DNA from: Platerodrilus igneus
Lineage: Eukaryota > Arthropoda > Insecta > Coleoptera > Lycidae
Direction: 5' to 3'
Assembly (NCBI GenBank): GCA_036346225.1
Contig: JARFIW010000453.1
Span: 5,642,001-5,706,000 of the forward strand
DNA length: 64,000 bases
Shown here: in pieces, positions 22,807-33,494 of the stretch
How positions within the stretch are numbered: position 1 is the first letter of the stretch
Layout of the letters: every line of letters begins with the position of its first letter
Translations under genes and position numbers: made by a program
Notes under the pieces: model-generated
Told to the model about the DNA's origin: nothing
Databases searched by the model: none
The model's input: only the letters and a program-made list of their open reading frames with translations

Positions 22807-23930
22807 CTACAAAACAAAATTTAAGGGAGGCCTGAAATAAAAATATACTTACTCACGCACAAACAAGCATTTACAAACTATAAACCTCTAATTTAAAAAA
22901 ACAAAATTATATACAAAACACAATAGTACCAAAAAATTAACAATTCGTAAGTACACAATATACATATTTACGAATAAAAAAGAATCACCCCTATATTAAT
23001 CTTTAAACAAGAAAAAGGAACAAAATTACCCCACTAAAAACCACAGCTTGAAATCAGCATTGTAAGTACGGAATTCTATACATAAAATTATCTTAATAAA
23101 GAAATCAGTAAACACTATAATATCCTCGTACATACAAACAACCATTCATTTTACCACCAACAAGGTGATGCATCCGTAGACCCGTGTACATATGTTGTTT
23201 CCAACCACTACCGAGTACCCATATAAGAAAATTAGTATACAAACACTCACCTTCGAGTCCCCAACGTCGGGTTGGCTCCTACCGTCTGTAAAAACGATGC
23301 GAAACAGAGGTGCGCGTGATCTCGCCTAGGGGTGGTCCTCCCATCACAACAAGGGGCGACCATTTATTGTGGCTTTAAGGGCTACTGGAAGGAACTATAG
23401 TAATTATAAATAAAATTAATTTATTGTCGTCGAAAACCCATAAATATTAACGCTGTGAGGCGTGCGCGAACTTTTCATAGAGAAAAACGGAAACAACCAA
23501 CCATTCTACACGTGTTTTCGCTGTGTAGATTGAAAAGCAAGTAAATATTAATTTCGTTTCACTAATGACCAGAGCATAAAGTGATATTGTTGTTAAGGAA
23601 ATAAAACTGGAAAAACACGGTGTATTGGGATAATACGCGGCTTTAATTCCACGAAGCTTTCAATGGAAAACACATAAGACTCAATTATCAGATACATAGA
23701 ACCAGTTATCCCCTGTTTAATTTTAGCATAAACTTTACGTTGAGGAATTCTTAGAAGGAGTATTAATTACTAATTAAGCTGTAGGATGTAACAATAGGAA
23801 TTGAATTTATACAAATAGATAAATGAATTAACACGTATAAGGGTTTTTTATTTACTAAATTAATTTTCGTTTTTAACGCCAAAGGATTTGAGATGAAAAT
23901 GATTAGACCGCGTATTTTTTATTAACAGAA
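22807..23930. other. non-coding stretch with a small GC-rich island
   Basis: Mostly AT-rich. The interval 23245-23375 is distinctly GC-richer and on the minus strand ends with a splice-donor-like 'gaaggtgagtg' (~23255). It could be a leader exon or retrotransposon leader. I could not identify it, and no coding frame is supported. Confidence 0.4.
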
Positions 23931-23989
23931 AAAAATGTACGGCATGTTCAAAATAAACGTAACAACTTTTCCCCCCCCAGCAAAATTAA

Positions 23990-24780
23990 CAGATCGGGGT
24001 AAGAAAACCAAATTAAAGAGGCGAGCTGTACCAAACTACAAAAAAAGAAACCCAAACAAACAAAAAGAAAATTTGCTTACAAAAAAATTTAAAAAAACTC
24101 GTTATGAAAAAAACAACCAAACAAAAAACCAAAGAAGAAAAAAAAGGGATACCCCAAAAAAAAAACTTTCGTCCGGCTCGACGGACCAATAATAGAAGAG
24201 AAAAAGAAAAAGAAAGGAACAAAAAAAGGAAGGAAAGACGGGTAATGCACAATCGAGGAGGACTAAGGTGGGACGGCCTCAGCACTAAAGAAAAGTCGTC
24301 CAAGGACGGATGTTTCTTGTAAAAAAAACAGGAAAGTCTTCTACTTCAAAAGAAAAAACGGAACGAGGAAGAAAAACCAACAGTGTAAGCCTAAACAGGA
24401 CCCAAAGTTCAAGCCTTAAGTATGTAAAGGAACAACACAGGAGAACGAGAAGTAGAGAGGAGGAGTGCTGGTAAAAAAAACGATGTAATATCAACTGTGG
24501 TAGTCGATGCCGAAGAACCGAAGAAAAGAAATGCTAACTAGTCCTACAGTTAACTGAGTCGTGGCTTCCGAAGAAAGACGGACTAGAAAGCACCTACCGC
24601 AGGAGTGAATGGACGAAACATAATTGGACCGATTGCAAGGAAGACCACCAAAGGGATAGGAAAAGGAAAGTAGAACGAACCAAAAAGAATTACACTAACA
24701 CCAAGTACAAAACAAAAAAAAACCTCAGAATCGTACAAAAGGAAATAAAACAGAATCTCAGTGTAGTTATGTATGAGTAG
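23990..24780. other. strand-asymmetric purine (A/G)-rich block
   Basis: About 790 bp whose plus strand is overwhelmingly A and G, with long stretches of aaaga, gaaaa and aggag words. A lysine-rich frame across 23935-24192 is a consequence of this composition. The block ends where the LINE copy at 24785 begins. Its origin is unknown. Confidence 0.55.
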
Positions 24781-24784
24781 GTGG

Positions 24785-26996
24785 GTGTCTTGTTAGACAA
24801 CGGTTTAGGAATCAAGTAAAAGACTGTAGAACTATCGAGAAGCAGATACAGACACTGACCACAACATCGCAACTATGAACGCTGCTCTTAAATTTAAAAA
24901 TTTGTAAAAAGGAACGGATAAAAGCACTTTACCTTTGAGAAACTAAAATACAAAGATATCCACGAATGATTTGAAAAACAGTCAATAAATTGCTGAAAGA
25001 TATCGGAAAAATTTCTTATACTAAGGGAGTAGAAACAGAATGGAATAACTTTAGATCCAGTTTAGACATACGGCCAGAAATATTCTGGGGTATACACAAA
25101 AAGAAAATAAAAATCCATGGATAACAAAGGGTGTCCTGAATCTAATAGAAGAAAGACGAAAATACAAAAATAGATCAGATGAAACAGGAAAACAGAGATA
25201 CAAAGTCATAAAATGGGAAATTATTCGCAAATGCAGGAAAGCTAAAGAACAATGGATTGATGAAAAGTGCAAAGAGATACAAACTTAGATGGAAATATGA
25301 AAGACAGTCGAAGCATACAAACTAATTAGAATGAATTTTAAGGATATAAACCCGTATAGCAAAATTATAAGGGGCACGGGAGGAAACGTCATTATAGAAA
25401 ATGTAGACAACGTGGATAGATGGAAAGAATATATAAAGAATTTATATGCAGGAGAGGAAATAATAGCATTAGAACAGAAATCAGACATTCAAAAGGACGA
25501 CTTGGGATATCCTATACTTAACATGAGCTTGAATTAGCATTAAAGGGTATAAAAAATGGTAAGGCACCGGGTACAGATAAGGTGCAAGCGAAAACTCTAA
25601 AAGCCGCTAGACAGCAGTTACAAAACGTCTCTTCCAAATTGTAGGCTATATGTATGAGACAGACGAGATACCCAAAGATTTCAAACGTAACATCATAGTC
25701 ATTATACCAAAAAAGAGAGGCTGGGATAGATGTGAAAATTTTCGAACAATAAGTTTACAGCACACGTTTCAAAAATATTAACTAGAATTGTACAAAGACG
25801 AATAGAACAACGAGCTGAAGAAATATTAGGAGAAGATCAATTTGGGTTTAAGCGAAACAGGGGAACACGGTAGGCTATTTTAGCCCTGAGGGTGATAGTG
25901 GAGAAAACAATAGAGAAAGGGGAAAGCGTGTATATAGGGTTTGTAGATCTGGAAAAAACATTCGACAATGTAAAATGAAAAAAATTTTCGAAATACCCAA
26001 AAGGATTGGAATGAGTTTTAGGGATAGACGGATAGTACATTGCTTATACAGAAAGCAAACAGTGGTAATAGAATTAGAGTAGAAACGTAGAGAAGTAAAT
26101 ATTAGGAAAGGAATGAGACAAGAATGTGCCCTATCCCTATTAATTTTTAACTTGCACATCGAAGAGGCAATGAATACTGTCAAATGCAAGAAGACATTTG
26201 GATTTATTATGCAGTGACAAAGGTTGATATGCTTAGATTTGCAGATGATATAGCGGTATTAGCATCTAGTTAGAAAGAGTTAGAATCTGATTTTAATGAA
26301 ATAAAAACAGTTCTAACAGAGAGATACGGCATGAAAATTAACAAAAATAAAACTAAAGTTTTAGTATGCGAAGGAGGGGAAAATAAATCAAAAACAAGAA
26401 TACAAATAGGTTACGAGAACTTACAAGAGGTTAAGGATTTTTGCTACCTAGGAAGCCAAATAACGCAAGATGGGAAGAGCGCAAAAGATATAAAACAAAG
26501 ATTAGCTCAAGGTCGTGCTACATTTAACAACAAAAAGCAACTGCTGTGTTCAAAAACAACAAACTAGAAACAAGGAAAAGATTGCTTAAAACATATGTAG
26601 GGAGCACAGCACTGTACGGCTGTGAAACTTAGACAGTTGGAAAAGCGAACAGGAAAAAGGTAGAACCCTTTGAGATGTGGTGCTATAGACGTATGACGAA
26701 GATACCATTAACAGACAAAGATAACAACAAAGAGGTATTAGAAATGGTAGAGGAAGAAAGAAGTATGTGGAAAAAAGTAAAAAATAGGATGACAGGCCAA
26801 ATACTAAGGTATGAAGAAATAGTGGGGAATATATTAGAAGCAGAGATAGGAAAAAAGAGAGGTAGATGTAGACCTAGGTTAGACCATTGCACACAGATGG
26901 TGAAAGATGTAGGCTGTGGAAATTTCAGGGAAATGTGTAGGCCAGCTCAAAATCAAAATCAATAGTGAAATCAATGGAGAAAAAAATAAGTGTACT
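24785..26996 (+). mobile_element. 5'-truncated RTE-like LINE copy
   Basis: Starts within the endonuclease C-terminal region (matching ~17100 of the longer copy) and continues through the RT to the normal C-terminal end near 26965. After this an LTR-like insertion interrupts its 3' tail. It belongs to the same subfamily as the 16-20 kb copy but is independently damaged. Confidence 0.8.
25331..26965 (+). pseudogene. LINE reverse transcriptase, broken but FADD retained
   Basis: The blocks GGNVIIENVDNVDRWKEY, EDQFGF, RRMTKIPLTDKD and the C-terminal LGSQITQDGKSAKDIKQRLA are present in several frames. Around 26235 the palm reads LRFADDIAV, so the catalytic FADD is kept, unlike the 16-20 kb copy. 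Stops and frameshifts remove any full-length frame. Confidence 0.75.
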
Positions 26997-27538
26997 TGTA
27001 ACGTTTGGGAACTAAAGGTTTTAAAGCTCAAGAGGTAGAGTTGTTGCACTATGATGTTGGCCCTGGCTAGCAACAACCGCTCCTATTTTTCTAGATTCTA
27101 GTAGTTTTGATTATTACTACCTGTAAGAAGGCATGAACAACTCGCAGTTTGTTTTATTGCAGCACTTTTAATGCAAACTTAATAAATGAATCAACAGCTC
27201 CAGTTAATATACAATATGCGGTGCTGCACATTTAATATACTCGCAATGTCGAGGTTAAATAACATAAAGGAATAAACGCTTCTTATAACTACGAACTTAT
27301 CTGTTAGAGGCAATCTGGTTATCTAAGTAAATTCAAATTTCCTATGTTATTAATCACTACTACACTGTTGCCAATCGAAATCTCACTTCTCACTAAGCTT
27401 ACAAATACATTTATATTCGGTACAGACATAAAAGCTACAAGCCTTGATAACAGGACTGCTTTGCCTCGCACCTGAAAACCGACTGACTTAAACGGAGAGT
27501 TACAACAACTAATGGATACCTACTACAGGGGCGGTTCA
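26997..27538. mobile_element. probable solo LTR inserted in the LINE tail
   Basis: A 542-bp block with TG...CA ends (tgtaacgtttggg ... ggggcggttca) interrupts the LINE tail, which is continuous on either side when compared with the 19.76-kb copy. Flanking bases are GTACT (26992-26996) and GTACA (27539-27543), a 5-bp duplication with one mismatch. No coding content. Confidence 0.5.
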
Positions 27539-27693
27539 GTACATACTTAAACCTGATGATAACTACAAGCAACTACAGGCATTGGTTTTGCAATACTCTC
27601 AACTAATGTTAATTGTGCGAAAGGATTTACTGGAAAACTATTAATTCGGCAAATGTGGTGGGGGATCCTTGGTAGCCACAGGCTGTTTATACA
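27539..27693 (+). mobile_element. LINE 3'-tail unit (left part)
   Basis: Continues the LINE tail after the LTR-like insertion (ggaaaactattaattcggcaaatg). It is interrupted at 27707 by the SINE that holds the Polinton; the tail resumes after 44463. Confidence 0.5.
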
Positions 27694-27706
27694 CTTTTCA
27701 CATACC

Positions 27707-27832
27707 TTACATGTGATTTTCCAATGCTCCACTCCAAGGTACTACATTGGCCAGGAAGCGAGTCTTTTTTACCTGGAAAATTTGGAATTTTGCCGAACCC
27801 TTGCTGTTCCAAGCAAGGTAGAGATCTTTAAC
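27707..27832 (-). mobile_element. SINE, 3' part, interrupted by the Polinton
   Basis: The 3' half of the same SINE family (minus strand). The sequence stops at 27832 where the Polinton begins and resumes at 44072-44190. The remaining 5' part, ending in a truncated tRNA-like region, is on the far side. Short repeats around the whole SINE (cttttcacatacc at 27694-27706; tcttcacatacc at 44191-44202) are a plausible target duplication. Confidence 0.8.
27827..27832. repeat. Polinton target-site duplication, left copy (TTTAAC)
   Basis: TTTAAC directly precedes the left terminal inverted repeat. The same six bases follow the right one at 44072-44077. Uninterrupted SINE copies in this window show one copy of TTTAAC at this point ('atctttaacgtgcgtgac', e.g. 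~5890 and ~44322). Confidence 0.95.
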
Positions 27833-28722
27833 AGTAGACCATTTTCAAGGATCCCAGGACCACATTTGCACCAGCATCCACATTTGCACCCACATCTGGA
27901 CCAAAAAGTTTTCTTCGACTAACCATTTTTCATCTTTCGAGATAAATATCTCTTAAATTTTTCATCTTTCGAGATAAATGAGCATCCTCATTTCCACACA
28001 CGAGATAAACCTATTTTTAAGATTTTTACCGCTAACATTCTGGACCAAATAGTTTTCTTCGACTAGCCATTTTTTATCTTTCGAGATAAACCTATCTTGT
28101 TTGGTATCAATTAATATTAGAATTTTCTCAGCTACCCGAATCTCTAAGAATTTTCAGATTGCACCATCCCTAAGGAGCTACCCCAATTTTAAGATTTCTT
28201 ACCTGTAGCGACTTTTGAGCGTTCTTATAAAATTTTTTAGTCATGCGATACATCTTCTTAGTCTAAAATTTTACGCACATCCCGAATCTGTAAACAGATT
28301 TGAAATCGGACAACGCCCTGCAAAGTTATACTTTAAGCTCTCAAACCTCATTAAAATTTTTGCTCGTATATATTTAACTCCATTTTTAAAACCTTTTTGC
28401 TACCCAAGACATATGCTTTAACCAACATAAATAAATTAAGAACACAAAAGTTTAATAATTTATTTATCCAACTTACAGTTTAATAAATTAATTACAATTT
28501 TACAAAGTATAACATTATTTCCTGTGCGTAGCCGAAAGTTTAACCTGTAACAAAAAAGAGATTAATGTGTTGTTTAAAATAGACCTGTAACAAAATGAGA
28601 TTAATGTAAAAAAGAGGAAACGCGTTTTCAGTCAATAAGACATATTATCGTTAACAATATGTTTTACCGTCCAGCGACACCACGTGGAGGTAAACACATG
28701 CCGCCGGGAACAAAGGAAATTT
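27833..28722. repeat. Polinton left terminal inverted repeat
   Basis: About 890 bp, matching 43174-44071 in inverted orientation. Its outer part holds two cacatttgcacc/cacccacat-like words and three to four copies of TCTTTCGAGATAAA. The two arms are nearly identical: I count about eight homopolymer-length differences, always shorter in this arm, and about three clustered substitutions near 28650. Confidence 0.95.
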
Positions 28723-29628
28723 AATTAAAAGCAGAAAGTTTTGTTCAAAACGCTAATGTAAAATATATAGAGCAAATAAATTATTCCCTGAATGTGTTTT
28801 CAATTGTAATAACTGACTATACAATCACTTATGATTTTAAATTACACTTTATTTAACTAAGTTACTTTAAAACAAGAAATTACCGCATCCAAAAATTCCA
28901 ATGCATGCTTAACAATAATGTAGAAATGGCAAGGACGACTTTTGATGTCCAATGTAATGTGTTTTAAATATCTAAAAGAAAGCGCATTTTGCTGGTATGA
29001 AATCTATGGAATTTCTCCTGTAATGAAAGAAGAATGCATTCGTAATTGAAAATGCGTGCTACAACTTTCGCTAGATTACCAGTCATGTATGTTAATTAGA
29101 AATTTTGTGTATATGCTGTTTTATAATTTCTTTTCTTGGACTTTCTATTAATTATGTTGAGAATATGTTTCAATGACGCGCATTTCAAATCGAGATATAA
29201 TTGTTTGTAGATTACCAATACCACGAGGTGCTGAAAAGTGCGTATTTACGGAAAATACAAACCTCATTTAGTAGTATAATTAACGGATTCAAAACGTATA
29301 TAACGCGGTGTCATTAGAAAAATTCTATTAGTTTCGCACGCTTTTGTGTAAAGCCCTCGAAATTTTAAACCGTCGTTTCGCGTAGTTCTTTTGTGGAAAG
29401 TTTTGAAGGAAGATTTAAGGTAAGTTTACATTTTTTATTAAAGTAGAACTGAATTTATTTGCAAACACCAATTATTATGTATTCGGTTATTGGTTCTTTG
29501 TATTTTAAAACATTAATTTTTCCAAAGTAATGCGCTGTATTACAGATATATTTTTCCAAATTTTAAAGGTATGCTTTTGCTAGAATAAAAACAATTCTCA
29601 CAAAATATTTTATTAAAATTTTAATACA
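28723..29628. other. Polinton left non-coding region
   Basis: About 900 bp of AT-rich DNA between the repeat arm and the first gene. On the plus strand there is a TATATAA box at 29297-29303 and a consensus splice donor (aag/gtaagt) at 29420, so a plus-strand transcript starting here is possible. No coding frame seen. Confidence 0.4.
29297..29425 (+). promoter_or_regulatory. possible plus-strand promoter and first-exon donor
   Basis: TATATAA at 29297-29303, then about 120 bp without an obvious coding frame, then AAG/GTAAGT with the GT at 29420-29421. The combination looks like a TATA promoter with a non-coding first exon, but no acceptor was identified. Confidence 0.25.
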
Positions 29629-30101
29629 TTAACAAAAATGCTTCAATACCAATACGTTTTCTTTAGAACAGCTTAAATTATTCAAACAATGGTTTAAACA
29701 GTGATTGTACCTATTACCGAATCTTCTTAATTCTTTGAGCCTTGGAAGTAAGAAAACACTCTCCATGTTTAAAATGTTGTTTGATAAATATTTTGACAGT
29801 AACTGTCTTTTCTGTTCTCCTTTAACATAGATAGTAGCATCGGGTGGTATGACTTCTTTCAGCAAATCGCCTACATTTGTATATCCACTTGTGGACTGTC
29901 CATCCCAGCTAAGCCCATGGATTCTTTGTTTTAACCACCGAACTTGCTTTTTGAAATCATCGCTTAGGGTGTTATACTCACAGCCATGTCCAATATCTCA
30001 TGCCATATTACATTATTCGCTACATCCAAAATGGCAATCTCCTTGCAATAGAAATCACTAGTTTTGTATTGATATCCTTGTAAATCGATTATGAAACACA
30101 T
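29629..30101 (-). pseudogene. Polinton Cys/His-rich protein of unknown function
   Basis: Last minus-strand gene before the left repeat. It starts at the ATG at 30101 (MCFIIDLQGYQYK, KEIAILDVANN). After a frame break near 29990 it continues through LLKEVIPPDATIYVKGEQKR to a C-terminus rich in His and Cys (about 29720-29630: CLNHCLNNLSC). Similar ~150-aa proteins with a D-L-Q-G start and Cys/His end are, as far as I recall, common next to the integrase in insect Polintons. The opening IDLQG...KEIAI could be an RNase H/DEDD-type fold, but that is speculation. Confidence 0.55.
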
Positions 30102-30223
30102 GCTTCCTGCTTCAAATCACAGATGGGAATGGGGTTCTAAGCAAATCTCCCCCGTATACCCAGTTTAGGGACTTTACTCCCTCCTTTTATGATTTTTTCA
30201 TCCAGGTAATTATCTGGATGATA

Positions 30224-31325
30224 CTAAAGCAAGTCTGTTTTCTTAATCCAACTTTTACCATCCCCCAACCACGACACTAATAATTCGCGTCCGTGCTTCC
30301 GTTTCCGTAAAACTTTTTCCACTAAGTACGTGTCGGGTGCTGCTGTGAGCTGAATTTCATCGCCGTAAAAAGCACCTAGAATTGGCCGACCTTCCAAATC
30401 TTGTAGCAGATAGGTTGTCGGTCTCGTTTTTGTACTTTAACAATTTTGAATAGTTCTGTACTCCAGTTTGGGTGAAATCCTCGATCGAATACTGCTTTAT
30501 ATTTTGATATACGCACAATGTCTCCAACCTTATACAACTTCTTGCGACTTTTAGAAACGCTGTTAGCGGTGTAAAGTTTTATTCTTTCCGGATGTTCTTC
30601 TGCCTCCATAGGTGTCATGTTAATAGCCCGATGCGGTGTATTATTGTATTCTTCCATAACCTTAGGCAAAATATTCACCCATTTATGACTGCCTTGCAAG
30701 TAAAATCTTCTGTACAATTTGTTTTTGATTGTTCTAATCAACCGCTCGACCATACTAGCTTTGATTGCGGAATACGTAGAGTAATGGTTTATCTTATATT
30801 TTTGCATAAGATTTTTAAAACAGCGGTTGTAGTACTCTTTCCCAAAATCCGTTTGTAGATTGATTTTTAAGTTATTTTCTCCTTGCAGCATTTTGTCCAA
30901 TATTTTTTTCATAGCATTTGTAACTTCTGATCCAGTTTTATTTTTAAAGGTTCAGCTAAAGCATATTTTGTGAAACAGTCCACTGCTATTATAATATATC
31001 TGTACCCATTGTTCACACGCGAGTAAGGCTGCATTTCGCACAAGTCCGATTGGATAAGATCACGTTTCACATGTTTCAGATTTGTATGACGACGCTGAAA
31101 ATTTTTTCTTGCAGGTTTAAATAATTCCTTAACGATGATTTCTTTACTCATTTTGCTTAACACTGTTGCTAAACTAATAGGGTTATCTTTATCCAATTGC
31201 ACCTTTGACATAAACTGAAGCTTTGGTTTGTAGTATTTGTTTTTTATAGCTGCTGGTGACGCCTCGTAAATCGATGCTATTGCAAGACTGAGCTCCTTTT
31301 CATTTGTCTCGGAAGTTGCAGTCAA
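30224..31325 (-). pseudogene. Polinton retroviral-type integrase with chromodomain
   Basis: Integrase that would join the element ends to host DNA. The 31325-30909 segment has the first catalytic Asp (LIQSDLCEM, then YIIIAVDCFTKYALAEPL). The 30912-30376 segment has the second (LQTDFGKEYYN) and the catalytic Glu (MVERLIRTIKNKL), plus the linker to an SH3-like part (VGDIVRISKYK). After another frame break, 30376-30224 encodes a chromodomain (YLVEKVLRKRKHGRELLVSW), ending at the TAG at 30224. Breaks are at about 30910 and 30375. No ATG was found at the 5' end: the open frame begins at a TTG and overlaps the end of the upstream gene. The chromodomain suggests targeting to marked chromatin. Confidence 0.9.
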
Positions 31326-31816
31326 ATTAATAAAAACTGTATAAACGTTTTAAAGTCAGATACAAGCTTATCCAATTTTTCATTTACATATTGTTTATTA
31401 ACTGCATCAGATGGCTCAACTGGTTGAGCAAGCATTGCGATACGCTGGTTTCTTGCATTGAAGGCTTTATCTTTACGTTGTATATCATCAGAACTTTTTA
31501 GACAGTATGAAAAGGCTTGATTCACGAGCTTGATTACAGATTTCTTATTAACACAATCACCATCTTCTTTAGGATCCATTACATCCACTAGCCTTCTTTT
31601 ACGAAAACTAATTGTTTCTTCTCCAGACTTGAATACTATAGTGCTTCTCTGATTAACACAATCACTATCTTCTTTCGGGTCTGATGAATTCACTAACCTT
31701 CTTTGCTGCATATCGTACCCATCACCATCCAACGTTAGCACAAATCCTCGACCTGGAGGACCGCGCCGAATATCAGCATCTTTACGCTCTGAACGTCCGA
31801 AGCGGTCGATAGGCAT
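31322..31816 (-). CDS. Polinton fibre-like repeat protein
   Basis: An intact 164-codon frame from an ATG. A basic N-terminus (MPIDRFGRSERK) is followed by GPPGRGF, then three repeats of a unit like RRLVNSSDPKEDSDCVN (~31690), RRLVDVMDPKEDGDCVN (~31575) and QRIAMLAQPVEPSDAVN (~31425). The unit (I/L-x-x-x-x-x-P-x-x-x-x-D-A/C-V-N) is the same as that in phage tail-fibre shafts, where it forms trimeric beta structure. I infer a capsid spike or attachment protein. Proteins beginning MxxDRFGR are, as I recall, regular Polinton components. It sits between the integrase and a conserved Polinton gene and is one of the few unbroken frames. Confidence 0.7.
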   Translation of the reverse strand: MPIDRFGRSERKDADIRRGPPGRGFVLTLDGDGYDMQQRRLVNSSDPKEDSDCVNQRSTIVFKSGEETISFRKRRLVDVMDPKEDGDCVNKKSVIKLVNQAFSYCLKSSDDIQRKDKAFNARNQRIAMLAQPVEPSDAVNKQYVNEKLDKLVSDFKTFIQFLLI

Positions 31817-31844
31817 TTTAAAACTGTGTAATTATTTGCTGAGC

Positions 31845-32762
31845 TCACTGTATTATACCTTCTTCTCTCAACTCTTCTATTATGGACACCATCTCGTTAA
31901 TGTTTTCCTCGCTTGTATTTCCAGCTCGGTTGGATGCGTTCAACAATCTCAGTCGATCCACAAGTTCATGTACATTATTCCAGTAGACATATTGCACCGG
32001 CTTTGAATTTAAACTTTTGTAAAACCGATTAGAAAAGCCTAAACCCGATCCCTTAGACTGTTTTCTTCTCTTTGGCTGTTTTCTTTCGGATTCCTCCGAA
32101 ATTCGGTGAGATATTTTTGCACATATTTGTTAAACTTTTGTTATTTGTTGGGAATCCGCTTAAATCGTGCACCGCAAATGGGTTAAACTTTCTTCTCAAA
32201 ATCGACGCAGATTTGATCATTTCCAAGTAATTCGGCAAATCTTCATGCAAATTGAAATCACCATCTTCGGGGCTGATGTCTTTGTAAACCAGCAGGTTGT
32301 ATAAACCCTTCGTACCTGGATATATCACATTATTTAATGTTATATCGCTAGTTTCCGGGTTAATTACCAATACACTTTTCCACAAACTCCATGTATCGGT
32401 TTCCGCATTATACTTTACTCCATAAATTGATTTGTCAATATTTTCGTCCTCGTCTCTAGCTAACACATCCGCATAGTAAAGATGGAACGGTTCTTCTGGA
32501 ACGAGTTGTTTAATTTTCTTTATAGGCACGTCCATGTTTTCAACTTTAACCTTTGTTGTAGGTGTGGGAATTTTTCGGTGATCGATTGCAACTGGGAAGC
32601 GGTTATTTCCAAGGGATCAATCAATTGTTTGTGCATCTCTTTGAATTTTTGCTGAGATGTAGCGTCTCCCTTTTTGTACGCTACAAACTTTTTTCGTACA
32701 GCATCCTGCATAAGATGAAGACTGCGTTTATTCGCAATAAAATTGTTAACGTCCGTCATCAT
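31845..32762 (-). pseudogene. conserved Polinton protein of unknown function (~300 aa)
   Basis: One gene in three frame segments: 32762-~32560 (MMTDVNNFIANKRSLHLM, ITASQLQSITEKF), 32535-32053 (EEPFHLYYADVLARDEDENI, TLNNVIYPGTKGLYNLLVY) and a C-terminal segment ending at the TGA at 31845 (YWNNVHELVDRLRLLNAS). The first break is in an A-run near 32565; the second is near 32050. The C-terminal motif (YVYWNN..ELVDRLRLL...AGN) is one I associate with a standard Polinton protein, but its role is not known to me. It lies between the ATPase and the fibre-like gene, so a structural role is likely. Confidence 0.65.
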
Positions 32763-32798
32763 GAAACTTTGGATGAGAACTAGCAGTTTTGAATAATG

Positions 32799-33494
32799 TC
32801 AAATATTTATATACTCGTCGAAATTCTTCCTATATCGACCATTATCCAAATCAAAATCTTTCACAACAGTTATAAAATTATGTTTTGAGTCACCCCAACA
32901 CTGTAAACACATTTCTTTAAATTTCGGATATGTCATGTCACCACTTATATGATCCGAAAAGATATGGCGAAGGTTTGTATCATCCTGTTTCCATAATGCG
33001 ATTACATTGGCGTTATCTCTGAGTCTATGTTTTAAGGCACTAGCGTAAGTTTGACATAGATAGAACGAATCTATTGCTTTATGTCGGCCGAACGAGAAAA
33101 ATTGAGTGATTTTGCTTTGCTCGTTTGCAGGTATATCATCGAAAACCATAATTGAATCTTCTTTGGTATCTCTGGGTTCAATCAAATCATCGTAATTTTC
33201 AAACTCATGGTACCCAATTTCTTCTTTTAATGGTGTAAAACGTTTCTTAATAATTCGTATTTCGGTTGATATAAACTTTAGAAAACACATAAACGTTTTG
33301 GAATCTAAGACCGTTCTCGTGCAAGATCAGAGATATTAGAGCATTAGTTTTCCACAACTCGATGGTCCAGCGAATATAGCTCGTATGTTAGACGGGAACA
33401 ATGAACCATGTTTACCATCCTCTCTTGCACTAGCAATAGCAAAGTTATCATAATTCTGTATAGGTATTTTAACTTCTTGTTTCGCAGTCTCCAT
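32799..33494 (-). pseudogene. Polinton packaging ATPase (FtsK/A32-like)
   Basis: Genome-packaging ATPase of the FtsK/HerA type. From the ATG at 33494, the frame reads METAKQEVKIPI, then FPSNIRAIFAGPSSCGK (Walker A, ~33360), where an A-run breaks the frame. Further breaks follow near 33300-33260. The 33290-32799 segment carries Walker B (SIMVFDDIP, ~33150) followed by QTYASALKHRLRDNANVI and HIFSDHISGDMTYPKF, the sensor and arginine-finger side. Length and motif order fit Polinton ATPases. The region upstream (33495-33678) stays coding-like and encodes an HTH. Confidence 0.9.

Noticed and set aside
23245..23375. Possible small nuclear RNA or tRNA-like gene in the GC-rich island
   Set aside because: No match to snRNA landmarks or a tRNA fold could be made by eye. 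Only a donor-like site is visible on the minus strand.
23935..24192. Lysine-rich 85-codon plus-strand frame, reminiscent of a nucleolar protein
   Set aside because: Its composition follows from the purine-rich block it lies in. There is no domain, and the opposite frame is equally long.
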